Positions 32,759 to 40,306 of a DNA stretch of 64,000 nt are shown piece by piece (position 1 is the stretch's first letter; each line of letters opens with the position of its first letter). The DNA comes from Micromonospora sp. CB01531. Lineage in GTDB: Bacteria > Actinomycetota > Actinomycetes > Mycobacteriales > Micromonosporaceae. Where the stretch lies: the NCBI RefSeq assembly GCF_001905095.1, contig NZ_LWLS01000070.1, positions 1-64,000 of the forward strand, read 5' to 3'. The position numbers and the translations under genes are program-made. The notes below the pieces were generated by a model. That model had not been told where the DNA came from. It searched no databases and saw only the letters and a program-made list of their open reading frames with translations.

Positions 32759-33759
32759 CCGAGCCATACCACCGGGGCCGGCGGCTGGTTGCCGACGGCA
32801 TGGACCACCGGCTCTACCCGTACTCGGCGCTGCCGGACCGGCCGCCGCTGCGCTGGCCCCACGGCGCCCGGGTGGCGGTGGTGGTCGCCGTGGCCGTCGA
32901 GTCCCGGCTCACCGACCCAGCCGCCGCCGGCTGGCGGCCCCCGGGCGCACCGGCCTGGCTGGACGTCTCGGTGGCCAGCCTCGCGGACTACGGCTCCCGG
33001 GTCGGCTATTTCCGGCTGGCCGGGCTGCTGGCAGAGGTCGAAGCCCCGGCCACCGTCCCGATCAGCGACACCGTGGTCCGCACCGCGCCACGGCTGGTCA
33101 ACCACGTGCTGGAACACGGTGGGGAACTGGTCGGTCACGGGCCGACCGGGGACCATCTGGTCACGTCGAAGCTGACCGGGGCGGCGGAGACCGGGCTGCT
33201 CGCCGGCTCACGCGCCGTGCTCGGCGCGGCAACCGGTTCGGCCCCCCGGGGCTGGTCGGGGCCGGGCATGAGCGAGTCGGACCGGACACCGGTGCTCGCC
33301 GCCGAGGTCGGCTACGACTACCTGCTCGACTGGGGCAACGACGACCAGCCCTATCAGATGCGGGCCGGCGAGCGGTCCATTGTGTCCCTGCCGTTGTCGG
33401 TGGACACCAGTGACCTGTTCGTCCTCGGCGGGTATGCCCAGACGCCGTGGGACTTCGGCGACGCGCTCCGGGCGCACCTGGACCGGCTGCTGGCCGAGTC
33501 GACGGGGACCGGCACCTGCCTGGCCGTCTCGCTGCACGCGCACCTGTCCGGCCAGGCCCACCAGTCCAGGTACGTTCGCCGGTTCCTGGAGTATGCCGCC
33601 GGCCTGGACGGGGTGTGGTTCGCCCGCGCCTCAGACGTGGTCGATGCGTACCTGGCTAGCACCGCGTCGAGCCGTGAGCCGACGAATTCCAGGACTAACG
33701 CTCCCGACCGATCGTTCGGTATGCTGCTGTCGCGCGACGGCGCGGCCGAGGAGGTTTGA
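32755..33759 (+). CDS. second polysaccharide deacetylase-fold hydrolase, divergent paralogue
   Basis: 334 residues. Same fold as the preceding protein: VAVVVAVAVESRLTDPAAAG, YGSRVGYFRLAGLLAEVEAP, ATVPISDTVVRTAPRLVNHV, GGELVGHGPTGDHLVTSKLT with the GHG motif, and GWSGPGMSESDRTPVLAAEV. Only the general pattern is shared with its neighbour, so the two may form a heteromer or open different rings. The true start is ATG 32755 (ATGA overlap), although the frame is open much further upstream. Operator F lies inside its last codons, where the tail is low complexity. Confidence 0.8.
   Translation: MTEPYHRGRRLVADGMDHRLYPYSALPDRPPLRWPHGARVAVVVAVAVESRLTDPAAAGWRPPGAPAWLDVSVASLADYGSRVGYFRLAGLLAEVEAPATVPISDTVVRTAPRLVNHVLEHGGELVGHGPTGDHLVTSKLTGAAETGLLAGSRAVLGAATGSAPRGWSGPGMSESDRTPVLAAEVGYDYLLDWGNDDQPYQMRAGERSIVSLPLSVDTSDLFVLGGYAQTPWDFGDALRAHLDRLLAESTGTGTCLAVSLHAHLSGQAHQSRYVRRFLEYAAGLDGVWFARASDVVDAYLASTASSREPTNSRTNAPDRSFGMLLSRDGAAEEV
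33707..33720. promoter_or_regulatory. TetR-type operator F, before the FAD oxidoreductase-SDR pair
   Basis: ACCGATCGTTCGGT pairs at six of seven positions. TATGCT follows directly at 33720-33725, as at site D. It lies within the 3' end of the preceding coding sequence, 43 bases before the next start. Confidence 0.68.
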
Positions 33760-33762
33760 CCT

Positions 33763-34893
33763 ATGGGCACCGAACATGTGCAGGCTCTGGTGATTGGTGG
33801 TGGCATCGTTGGCGCGGGTGTCGCCTACTACCTGGCCCGCGAAGGGGTGACCGATGTCCTGCTCGTCGAGGGAGACGTGCATGGCGCGGGCGCGACCGGC
33901 GGGTCGTTCGGCAACATCCGACAGCAGTACGGCACCCCGCTGGAAGTGGAGTGCTCCCGCCGGGGCCTGACGTTCTGGAAGACGATCGAGGACGTCTTCG
34001 GGGTGCCCTGCACCTTTCACCAGGACGGCTACCTCATGTTGACGGCCGACCCGGACACCACGGCGATCCTCCACCGCCACGCCGAGGTGCAGCGGGCCGC
34101 CGGCATGCCGAACATCGAACTGCTCGGGCCGGACGAGATCGCCAAACTGGTGCCCTTCGTGGACACCACCGGATTGCGCTGCGGCTCGTGGACCCCGCAG
34201 GACGGTCACGTCATGCCGATGGATGGCGTGACCGCATACCTGCGCGGCGCGCGGGAACTCGGGGCCCGGGTCCGCCAGCATTTCCCGATCGAGCGGTTGG
34301 AGCGCCGGCCGGACGGCTGGCACGCGTACGGGCCTGAGGAGATCGTGGCCGAGCACGTCGTGGTGGCGGCCGGCATCGGCACCCGGGACCTGCTGGCACC
34401 GCTCGGCGTCACCCTCGACATGCGCGAGGTGATGCACTACGCGCTGCTGACCGACACCGCGTACGACGGTCTGCCCATCCCTACCACGATCGACCTGGAC
34501 ACCGGGCTCTGCGTCGAGCGGGAGGGGCGCGGGCTGGTCCTGGCCATGCTCAGCCGCAACCCCGCCCCGCGCGACCACGAGCACCTCGCCGAGCTGTTCT
34601 TCGAGGCGGCGGGCGAGCGGGCGCCAGACCTGACCGACCTGTCGATCACCCACCAGCTCACCGCCCGGCCCACCGTCGGCGGCGACGGCCATCCGTACGT
34701 TGGCCGAGTCGACGAGGGACTGTGGTGCATCGCGTTCGTCGGCCACGGCGCGATGCACGGGCCGCCGGTCGCCGAGGCGATCGCCCGCGAGGTGGCCGGC
34801 CGGCCGGACCCGACGCTCGACCTCTCGCCCTGGGACCTACGCCGGGAGCCCGGGGAGCGCACCGTGTTGTGGCGGCGTCAGGCCACCGGCTGA
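33763..34893 (+). CDS. FAD-dependent amine/amino-acid oxidase (DAO family)
   Basis: 376 residues. FAD motif ALVIGGGIVGAGVAYYLARE, then GDVHGAGATGGSFGNIRQQY and the C-terminal ITHQLTARPTVGGDGHPYVG, WCIAFVGHGAMHGPPVAEAI. Related in type to the oxidase at 11314 and probably acting on another secondary amine or amino acid. The ribosome site GAGGAGG lies at the end of the upstream gene. It has its own operator (F), suggesting it is needed even when upstream genes are weakly read. The SDR follows after 24 bases. Confidence 0.87.
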   Translation: MGTEHVQALVIGGGIVGAGVAYYLAREGVTDVLLVEGDVHGAGATGGSFGNIRQQYGTPLEVECSRRGLTFWKTIEDVFGVPCTFHQDGYLMLTADPDTTAILHRHAEVQRAAGMPNIELLGPDEIAKLVPFVDTTGLRCGSWTPQDGHVMPMDGVTAYLRGARELGARVRQHFPIERLERRPDGWHAYGPEEIVAEHVVVAAGIGTRDLLAPLGVTLDMREVMHYALLTDTAYDGLPIPTTIDLDTGLCVEREGRGLVLAMLSRNPAPRDHEHLAELFFEAAGERAPDLTDLSITHQLTARPTVGGDGHPYVGRVDEGLWCIAFVGHGAMHGPPVAEAIAREVAGRPDPTLDLSPWDLRREPGERTVLWRRQATG

Positions 34894-34917
34894 CCCCCGA
34901 ACAGAAAGAGAGCCTCC

Positions 34918-35679
34918 ATGCAGATCGTCGACGCGGTGGCCCTGGTCACCGGGGGCAGCTCCGGTCTTGGCCGGGCCACCGCCCGCCGACTTGTCGGCCG
35001 GGGAGCCCAGGTGGTGCTTGTTGACCGGGACGGCGCGGCGGGCCAGCGGACCGCCACCGAACTCGGCGCCGCCGCCACCTTCGCCGAGGCCGACGTGACC
35101 GACGAGGCGTCGGTGTCGGCCGCGCTCGACCGGGCCGGCCAACTCGGCGACCTGCGGGTGGTGGTCAACTGCGCGGGTATCGCCCCGGCGGCCCGGGTGG
35201 TCGGACGGACCGGGCCGCACCCGCTGGACACCTTCACCCGGGTGGTGCAGGTCAACCTGATCGGCACCTTCAACGTCGTCCGGCTCGCGGCGGCCCGGAT
35301 GGTCAACGTCGAACCGGTCGGTGAGGAACGCGGCGTCATCGTCAACACCGCCTCCGTCGCCGCCTTCGACGGGCAGATTGGGCAGGCCGCGTACGCGGCC
35401 GCCAAAGCCGGCGTGGTCGGCCTGACCTTGCCGGTGGCCCGGGAACTCGCGGCGTCGCAGATCCGCGTGGTCACCATCGCGCCGGGCCTGTTCGAGACAC
35501 CGATGCTGGCAGGGCTGCCGGAAGCCGCCCGGGAGAGCCTCGGCCAGCAGGTGCCGCACCCGAGCCGACTGGGCCAGCCCAGCGAGTACGCCGCCCTCGT
35601 CGAGCACATCATCGACAACCCGATGCTCAACGGGGAGACGATCCGGCTCGACGGAGCGATCCGGATGGCGTCCCGCTGA
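34918..35679 (+). CDS. SDR, type II 3-hydroxyacyl-CoA dehydrogenase (HSD10)-like
   Basis: 253 residues. ALVTGGSSGLGRATARRLVG, VVVNCAGIAPAARVVGRTGP, VNTASVAAFDGQIGQAAYAA with catalytic YAAAKAG, and IAPGLFETPMLAGLPEAARE match the HSD17B10 / 3-hydroxyacyl-CoA dehydrogenase type II branch closely. It would oxidise the 3-hydroxyacyl-CoA to the ketoacyl-CoA cleaved by the thiolase at 28337, completing the beta-oxidation set except for a hydratase, which is absent from the window. ATG 34918 follows AAAGAGAG. Confidence 0.88.
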   Translation: MQIVDAVALVTGGSSGLGRATARRLVGRGAQVVLVDRDGAAGQRTATELGAAATFAEADVTDEASVSAALDRAGQLGDLRVVVNCAGIAPAARVVGRTGPHPLDTFTRVVQVNLIGTFNVVRLAAARMVNVEPVGEERGVIVNTASVAAFDGQIGQAAYAAAKAGVVGLTLPVARELAASQIRVVTIAPGLFETPMLAGLPEAARESLGQQVPHPSRLGQPSEYAALVEHIIDNPMLNGETIRLDGAIRMASR

Positions 35680-35693
35680 TCCGGCCCGCGTTC

Positions 35694-35825
35694 ATGACCC
35701 TGGTCGAAAGGTCAGGACGCATGGTGGAGGTTCCGCCTGCTGACAGCGGTCTGCATCTCGTCCGGCCCGACGGGCACATCGGGTACCACTCCGGCGGCAG
35801 CGATCTGACCGGGCTGCTGGTCTGA
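35694..35825 (+). pseudogene. C-terminal remnant of a flavoprotein aromatic hydroxylase
   Basis: A 43-codon open frame ends SGLHLVRPDGHIGYHSGGSD and LTGLLV, which is the usual terminus of PheA/TfdB-type FAD monooxygenases (thioredoxin-like tail, 'LVRPDGHVA'). Nothing of the FAD domain precedes it. It marks the outer boundary of the catabolic island. Confidence 0.5.
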
Positions 35826-35892
35826 CCTGGACTGCTGGCTCTGCTCGTCAACTCGCGGCATGCCCTCGTCGCCACCGCCGCACCCTACTCGA

Positions 35893-36303
35893 TCAACTGC
35901 GATGCCATAACGTGATATCGCTGCTGGTGGCAACCACGAGCGTGCGCCCGGACGCTGAGAAGCCTGCGGCGCGAAGCTCTGAGTAGTCGGAGTGGAAGAT
36001 GTGCCACCAGTGCGTACCAGCCGTGCCGCGATAGATGTCGCCGTTGATAGACAGCACGACGCGTTCGTTGGGCCAGTCCGGTGCTACAACATCGACGGTC
36101 CAGCCGTCCTCGGTGGTGGTGTGGAGTCCGCCGCCGAACAGCCCGGCGATACGGACGCGCGTGTCGGCCAGCGGACCGAACCCTGGACATGACAGGTCCG
36201 TCCCCATCGGGATGCAGAGGTCCGGATCAGGATTCCGATCGCGGGCGATCTTCACGCCCGTGATCGGATCGAACAGACCTCGCCCGTCGTGCGAGACGAC
36301 CAT
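35893..36303 (-). CDS. hypothetical protein, possibly missing its original N-terminus
   Basis: 136 residues. The sequence MVVSHDGRGLFDPITGVKIA, then GFGPLADTRVRIAGLFGGGL and HWWHIFHSDYSELRAAGFSA, ending in DITLWHRS, looks like a genuine globular actinobacterial protein of unknown function with beta-rich composition. Codons upstream of the ATG stay protein-like (GVGFTADPASGADIL) back to a stop at about 36390 without another start. The original gene may therefore have begun earlier and lost its start. No operon partner. Confidence 0.5.
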   Translation of the reverse strand: MVVSHDGRGLFDPITGVKIARDRNPDPDLCIPMGTDLSCPGFGPLADTRVRIAGLFGGGLHTTTEDGWTVDVVAPDWPNERVVLSINGDIYRGTAGTHWWHIFHSDYSELRAAGFSASGRTLVVATSSDITLWHRS

Positions 36304-36456
36304 GAGAATGTCCGCACCGCTCGCCGGATCTGCTGTGAAGCCGACACCCTGTAGCTGCCGAATATTGCGTCCGCGCTGATCGGTAGGCCTTCAACCTGCG
36401 GCCCTGATCTTGGCCTACCCGCCCCGCGTGTCCTCCGATCAGCGAACCCCCGGCGC

Positions 36457-37542
36457 TCAGGCCAGCATGCGCTCGACCGCCGCCATCGTCTGCGCCCAGG
36501 CGACCGAGCCGGGGTCGATCACGTCGAAGTGGTTGCCGGGCGGTTCCAGCAGCTCGACCTTGTCGCCGGCCTCCATTGCGGCCCGGACATAGCGTCGCGA
36601 CATGTCGACCAGGTCGGGCCCGTCCTGCCGGCCCTGCACCACCACCTGTGGCACACCGACCGGGAGCCGGCGCATCGGGTCTGCGGCGGCGTAGACTTCC
36701 GGCACGTCGGATAGCCCGCCGCCGAGGGCAGCGGACACCGCTCCGTCGCCGATCCGCCGTCGCGTCCCCTCCTCCAGGTCGAGTATCCCCGCGAGCGAGA
36801 CCAGCAGGTTCACGGTCTCCGGCGCGTCGGCCGCCGCGCGTACCACGAGCTGGCTGGATGCCGAGTGTCCAAACGCGACTATCCGGGAGGTGTCGAGGCC
36901 GGCGAGCTCGCCGGTACCCACGGCGGCGAGGCCGGCGGCGACGTCGGCCGTGGTGTTCGACCAGCCGTGCCGGTCGGGGCGCCGGTACTCGACGTTCCAG
37001 GTGGCGAAGCCGCGGGCGACGAGGTCGACGGCGAGTGCGTCCATGAGGTCGGCGTTCCAGATCGAGCGCCAGAATCCGCCGTGCAGCAGCACCGCGACCG
37101 GCAGGCGCTCGACGCCGTCCGGCAGGCGAAGTTCACCCCACTGGTCCGGCTCGGGCCCGTAGGCGATGCGGCGTGCGGGGTACCGCATCCGGTGCACGGC
37201 GCGCCTGACCGCCCAGGTGATGCCCCATACTCCGCGGCCCTGGTGGTGTTCGGCGCCGTCGGTGACGTCGACCGGCACGGTGGCCGTGATGTCGAGCCAG
37301 ACGGTACGTTCAGTGTGGTCGCCGGGCACGGTCATCAGGGACCGGTCGGCCGGGCCGGGTAGCGCCACGATCGCGCCGGGCGCCTCGGCTAGTGCGGCGG
37401 CGAAGTCGTCGGGTTCGCGTAGCACGCCGTCGATGCCGAATGCGGCGAACTCGGCGGTGGCGAGGTCCCGCAGCAGGTCCCGGTCGACGACCACGCCGTG
37501 GCCGATCAGCACGGACACGGACAGCGTCGAAGGCTCGCTCAT
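36457..37542 (-). CDS. alpha/beta hydrolase with a dehydroquinase-like N-terminal domain
   Basis: 361 residues. The C-terminal two thirds form a kynurenine-formamidase/esterase type hydrolase: oxyanion motif VAVLLHGGFWRSIWNADLMD, nucleophile GHSASSQLV and histidine in PPGNHFDVIDPGSVAW. The first 120 residues have the spacing of type II dehydroquinase: VVVDRDLLRDLATAEFAAFG, PGAIVALPGP, VWLDITATVPVD and GRGVWGITWAVRRAVHRM in place of the usual GxGxxGY end. The catalytic residues look degenerate. Its start shares ATGA with the LLM gene's stop. Likely hydrolyses an ester or formamide. Confidence 0.75.
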   Translation of the reverse strand: MSEPSTLSVSVLIGHGVVVDRDLLRDLATAEFAAFGIDGVLREPDDFAAALAEAPGAIVALPGPADRSLMTVPGDHTERTVWLDITATVPVDVTDGAEHHQGRGVWGITWAVRRAVHRMRYPARRIAYGPEPDQWGELRLPDGVERLPVAVLLHGGFWRSIWNADLMDALAVDLVARGFATWNVEYRRPDRHGWSNTTADVAAGLAAVGTGELAGLDTSRIVAFGHSASSQLVVRAAADAPETVNLLVSLAGILDLEEGTRRRIGDGAVSAALGGGLSDVPEVYAAADPMRRLPVGVPQVVVQGRQDGPDLVDMSRRYVRAAMEAGDKVELLEPPGNHFDVIDPGSVAWAQTMAAVERMLA

Positions 37543-38546
37543 GGTTTCCTCTCCAGCTGGGGCAGCACCGTGGTGGCGAGCAGGTGCACGCCGCCGGCGT
37601 CGGTGAGTCCGTGTGGGGTGCCGAACTCGACGCGTCCGACCCCGGCGTCGATGAGGCGTTGAGCCTGGTCGGCGACGCGGTCGGGGGTACCAGAGAAGGC
37701 GAACATGTCCAGCACGTCGTCCGGTACAAGCCGGCCGGCCTCCTCGTGCTGGCCCGCGTCCACCAGTGCCCGGACGCGGTTGACCAGCTCGGCGGGGATT
37801 TCGGCGGTGGGGTCGAGGGCGGCGACGACGGCGAGGTACATGGCGACCTCGGTCCGTGCCCGGGCACGCGCCGCGGCCCCGTCCCGGTCGACGACGGTCA
37901 CCGCGCCGAGCACGATGCGTACGTCGTCCGCGCAGCGTCCGGCCGGTTCGGCACCGGCCTGCAGGCGGGCCCGGATCACCGGTACCACGGCCGGGTTGGC
38001 GCTGCCGCCTACCTTGATCTCGGCGGCGATCCGGCCGGCCAGGGCGGCTGCCCGTGGCCCCCAGGCGCCGATCAGCAACGGTGGGTCGGGCCGCTGGACC
38101 GGGTACCGCAGGGCGGCTCCGGGGGCGAGGCGGAAGACCTTCCCGGTGAAGCCCTCGACGCGGCCGCCGAGTAGGCGATAGATGACCTCGGCCGCCTCCG
38201 ACAGCGCGGTCACCGGGTACGGCTGGTCGATGCCGACCGCGTCGAGCCAGGTACCCCGAGCCAGGCCGAGGTAGGCACGACCACGGGACGCCAGGTCGAG
38301 CGCGGCGACCTGCCCGGCGATCTCGTGGGGGGCGAGCGAGTACGGGTTGTAGCAGGCGGCGCCGAGGCGCACCGTGCTCGTCGCGGCGGCCATCTCCAGC
38401 AGCGGACCGATCGGCGGCTGGTACATCAGGTCGCCGAAGACGCTGACCACGTCGAAGCCGCCGGCCTCGGCGGCGGCGGCAAGCTTTGCGTACTCCCCCG
38501 GCCGTTTGTCGCCCTGCACGCCGAGTCCTATCTCGACCCGGGTCAT
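37539..38546 (-). CDS. LLM class flavin-dependent oxidoreductase (F420/FMN type)
   Basis: 335 residues. EIGLGVQGDKRPGEYAKLAA, VVSVFGDLMYQPPIGPLLEM, VRLGAACYNPYSLAPHEIAG and SRGRAYLGLARGTWLDAVGI follow the luciferase-like pattern of methylene-H4MPT-reductase relatives, many of which use F420 in actinomycetes. IKVGGSANPAVVPVIRARLQ and the tail HGLTDAGGVHLLATTVLP are also typical. A decayed gene with a matching C-terminus lies at 48751. It overlaps both neighbours by four bases. Confidence 0.85.
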   Translation of the reverse strand: MTRVEIGLGVQGDKRPGEYAKLAAAAEAGGFDVVSVFGDLMYQPPIGPLLEMAAATSTVRLGAACYNPYSLAPHEIAGQVAALDLASRGRAYLGLARGTWLDAVGIDQPYPVTALSEAAEVIYRLLGGRVEGFTGKVFRLAPGAALRYPVQRPDPPLLIGAWGPRAAALAGRIAAEIKVGGSANPAVVPVIRARLQAGAEPAGRCADDVRIVLGAVTVVDRDGAAARARARTEVAMYLAVVAALDPTAEIPAELVNRVRALVDAGQHEEAGRLVPDDVLDMFAFSGTPDRVADQAQRLIDAGVGRVEFGTPHGLTDAGGVHLLATTVLPQLERKP

Positions 38547-38878
38547 GTCAGATCCGCCGAGTTCATCCCCCGGCGCCGGGTGCGTTCGACCCGCATCACG
38601 AGACGCTCCTCCGGATCTGGGCAGCAGAACAGCGTGTCGCGTTCGAGCCAGTCGCGGGCCGGCAGCGATCGCTGCTTCGCGGCGAGGAACGGCAGCACCG
38701 CCGCGAGCGCGTACACGCAGAAGTGCTTGCCGTCAGGCAGTCGCAGGTGGGCGCTCTGCTCGAGTTCGAAGTAGTCGCCGACGGCCATCCCGCATACCGA
38801 GCGGCCCCCGATGCGCTCGACGGTGCAGCGCAGGTCGAAGATCTCCATGTCGTGTTCTGCCGCGTTGGTCTCACTCAT
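38543..38878 (-). CDS. TIGR04076 family protein
   Basis: 111 residues. CTVERIGGRSVCGMAVGDYF, CVYALAAVLPFLAAKQRSLP and CCPDPEERLVMRVERTRRRG are the conserved blocks of this small family, which has no established function and is often found beside catabolic enzymes. Four cysteines could bind a metal. Translationally coupled on both sides. Confidence 0.82.
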   Translation of the reverse strand: MSETNAAEHDMEIFDLRCTVERIGGRSVCGMAVGDYFELEQSAHLRLPDGKHFCVYALAAVLPFLAAKQRSLPARDWLERDTLFCCPDPEERLVMRVERTRRRGMNSADLT

Positions 38879-40110
38879 GCGGCGAGTCCGATGCGGTCGT
38901 CGCGGACGATGCCGCCGCCCTTCATGACCCAGCGCAGCGAACGCAGCGCCGAGATGTCGGTGGTCGGATCATCGTCCATCGCGATCAGGTCGGCGTACTT
39001 GCCGGGCTCGACCGTCCCGATGTCATCGCCGGCGCCGAGCCAACGGGCGGGGACGATCGTCGCCGCGCGGAGTGCGGCAAGCGGGGTCAGGCCGTAGGTA
39101 ACCATGTGTTCCAGTTCCAGCACGGTCGCGGTGGTGCCCTCGGTCTGCTGGAACGGCGGCATGTCGCTGCCGAGCATGATTTCGACACCGGCGTCGAGCG
39201 CGAGTTGGTAGCTCTCGATGTGCTGCGGTCCGGCGTCGAGCGAGCGGCGCTGCATCCATTCCGGTACGCCGAGGGAGTCGAAGAAGTCCTTGCATCGGGT
39301 GACGATGAGGGTGGGTACCAGGCTGGTTCCGTTGTCGGCCATCAGCCGGGCGACCGGTGCGGTGAGTTGGTAGCCGTGTTCGACGCAGTCCAGGCCGAGG
39401 CGAACCGCCTGCTCGATCACCGCGGCGGGCCCCGCATGCGCGGTGACCTTCCGCTGCCAGGCGTGTGCCGTCTCGATGACCGCGGCCATCTCGTCATTGG
39501 TCATCTGCGGCGTGTCGATGGCCTCGTGCTTGCCGGCGATGCCGCCGGAGATCATCACCTTGATCAGGTCCGCGCCGGCGCGGATCTGCGCCCGGGTGCC
39601 GGCGCGGAACCCGTCGGCGCCGTCGCATTCGAGGGTGTCGGTGCCTTCGTGGCCGTGCCCGCCGGTGCAGACCAGACCGCGTCCGGCGGTGTAGATCCGT
39701 GGTCCGGCGGTCCAGCCGGCTTCGATCGCGTCGCGCAGCGCGAACTCGGCGTGTGCCTTCTCGGCGACGCAGCGCACGGTGGTGACGCCCGTGTTCAGGG
39801 TGCGGCGCGCGCCGGAGGCCATGTACAGGGCGAGCGCGTGTGGTGACAGTCGGCTGACCGTGTCGCCGCCGGGGCCGGGCAGGGACAGCGACAGGTGGGT
39901 GTGCATGTTGAGCAAGCCGGCCATGACCATGGCGCCGCCGAGGTCGATGGTATGCGCGCCCGGTGGTGCGGCGGCCCGTACCTCGGCCTCGGGGCCGACT
40001 GCCGTGATGCGCCCGTTGCGGATGGCGACTGCGGCGCCGGGCGTGGGCGTGTCGGCGACACCGTCGAAGACGGCGCAGTTGTGCACGACCGTTACGTCAG
40101 TTTCGCTCAT
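38875..40110 (-). CDS. metal-dependent amidohydrolase (imidazolonepropionase/prolidase-like)
   Basis: 411 residues. The metal ligands are in MAGLLNMHTHLSLSLPGPGG, GADLIKVMISGGIAG (lysine), VTAHAGPAAVIEQ, CVEHGYQLTAP and IMLGSDMPPFQQ, and the C-terminal beta domain ends GTVEPGKYADLIAMDDDPTT. These are the subgroup with Xaa-Pro dipeptidases and cyclic-amide hydrolases. It is first in the leftward operon, facing the DUF885 gene across a 196-base promoter region that holds an inverted-repeat operator. Confidence 0.88.
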   Translation of the reverse strand: MSETDVTVVHNCAVFDGVADTPTPGAAVAIRNGRITAVGPEAEVRAAAPPGAHTIDLGGAMVMAGLLNMHTHLSLSLPGPGGDTVSRLSPHALALYMASGARRTLNTGVTTVRCVAEKAHAEFALRDAIEAGWTAGPRIYTAGRGLVCTGGHGHEGTDTLECDGADGFRAGTRAQIRAGADLIKVMISGGIAGKHEAIDTPQMTNDEMAAVIETAHAWQRKVTAHAGPAAVIEQAVRLGLDCVEHGYQLTAPVARLMADNGTSLVPTLIVTRCKDFFDSLGVPEWMQRRSLDAGPQHIESYQLALDAGVEIMLGSDMPPFQQTEGTTATVLELEHMVTYGLTPLAALRAATIVPARWLGAGDDIGTVEPGKYADLIAMDDDPTTDISALRSLRWVMKGGGIVRDDRIGLAA

Positions 40111-40190
40111 GGTGCCCCTCAGGATGACCCGGTTTGTGATGACTGAGGTGCGTCGGTGCCCGGCTTCGACCGGTGCGTCGACGACCAGGC

Positions 40191-40228
40191 GTTCAATCTA
40201 GACGAACAAAGTTCATCATGGCTATAGT
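40191..40228. promoter_or_regulatory. divergent promoter region with GAAC-AAA-GTTC operator
   Basis: GAAC-AAA-GTTC is at 40204-40214, a further GTTC lies at 40191-40194, and TATAGT at 40223-40228 is a likely -10 box for the rightward DUF885 gene. The same GAAC-N3-GTTC unit recurs at 41974-41984. The XRE-cupin regulator at 48204 is the best candidate to bind it. Confidence 0.55.
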
Positions 40229-40306
40229 GAGCCCGGCCGGAGCGAGGAGTACCGGCGGTCCGGGCGGTATCGGTCGGCACGTCGGTCGGGCGCAAGAGGT
40301 GTTGTC

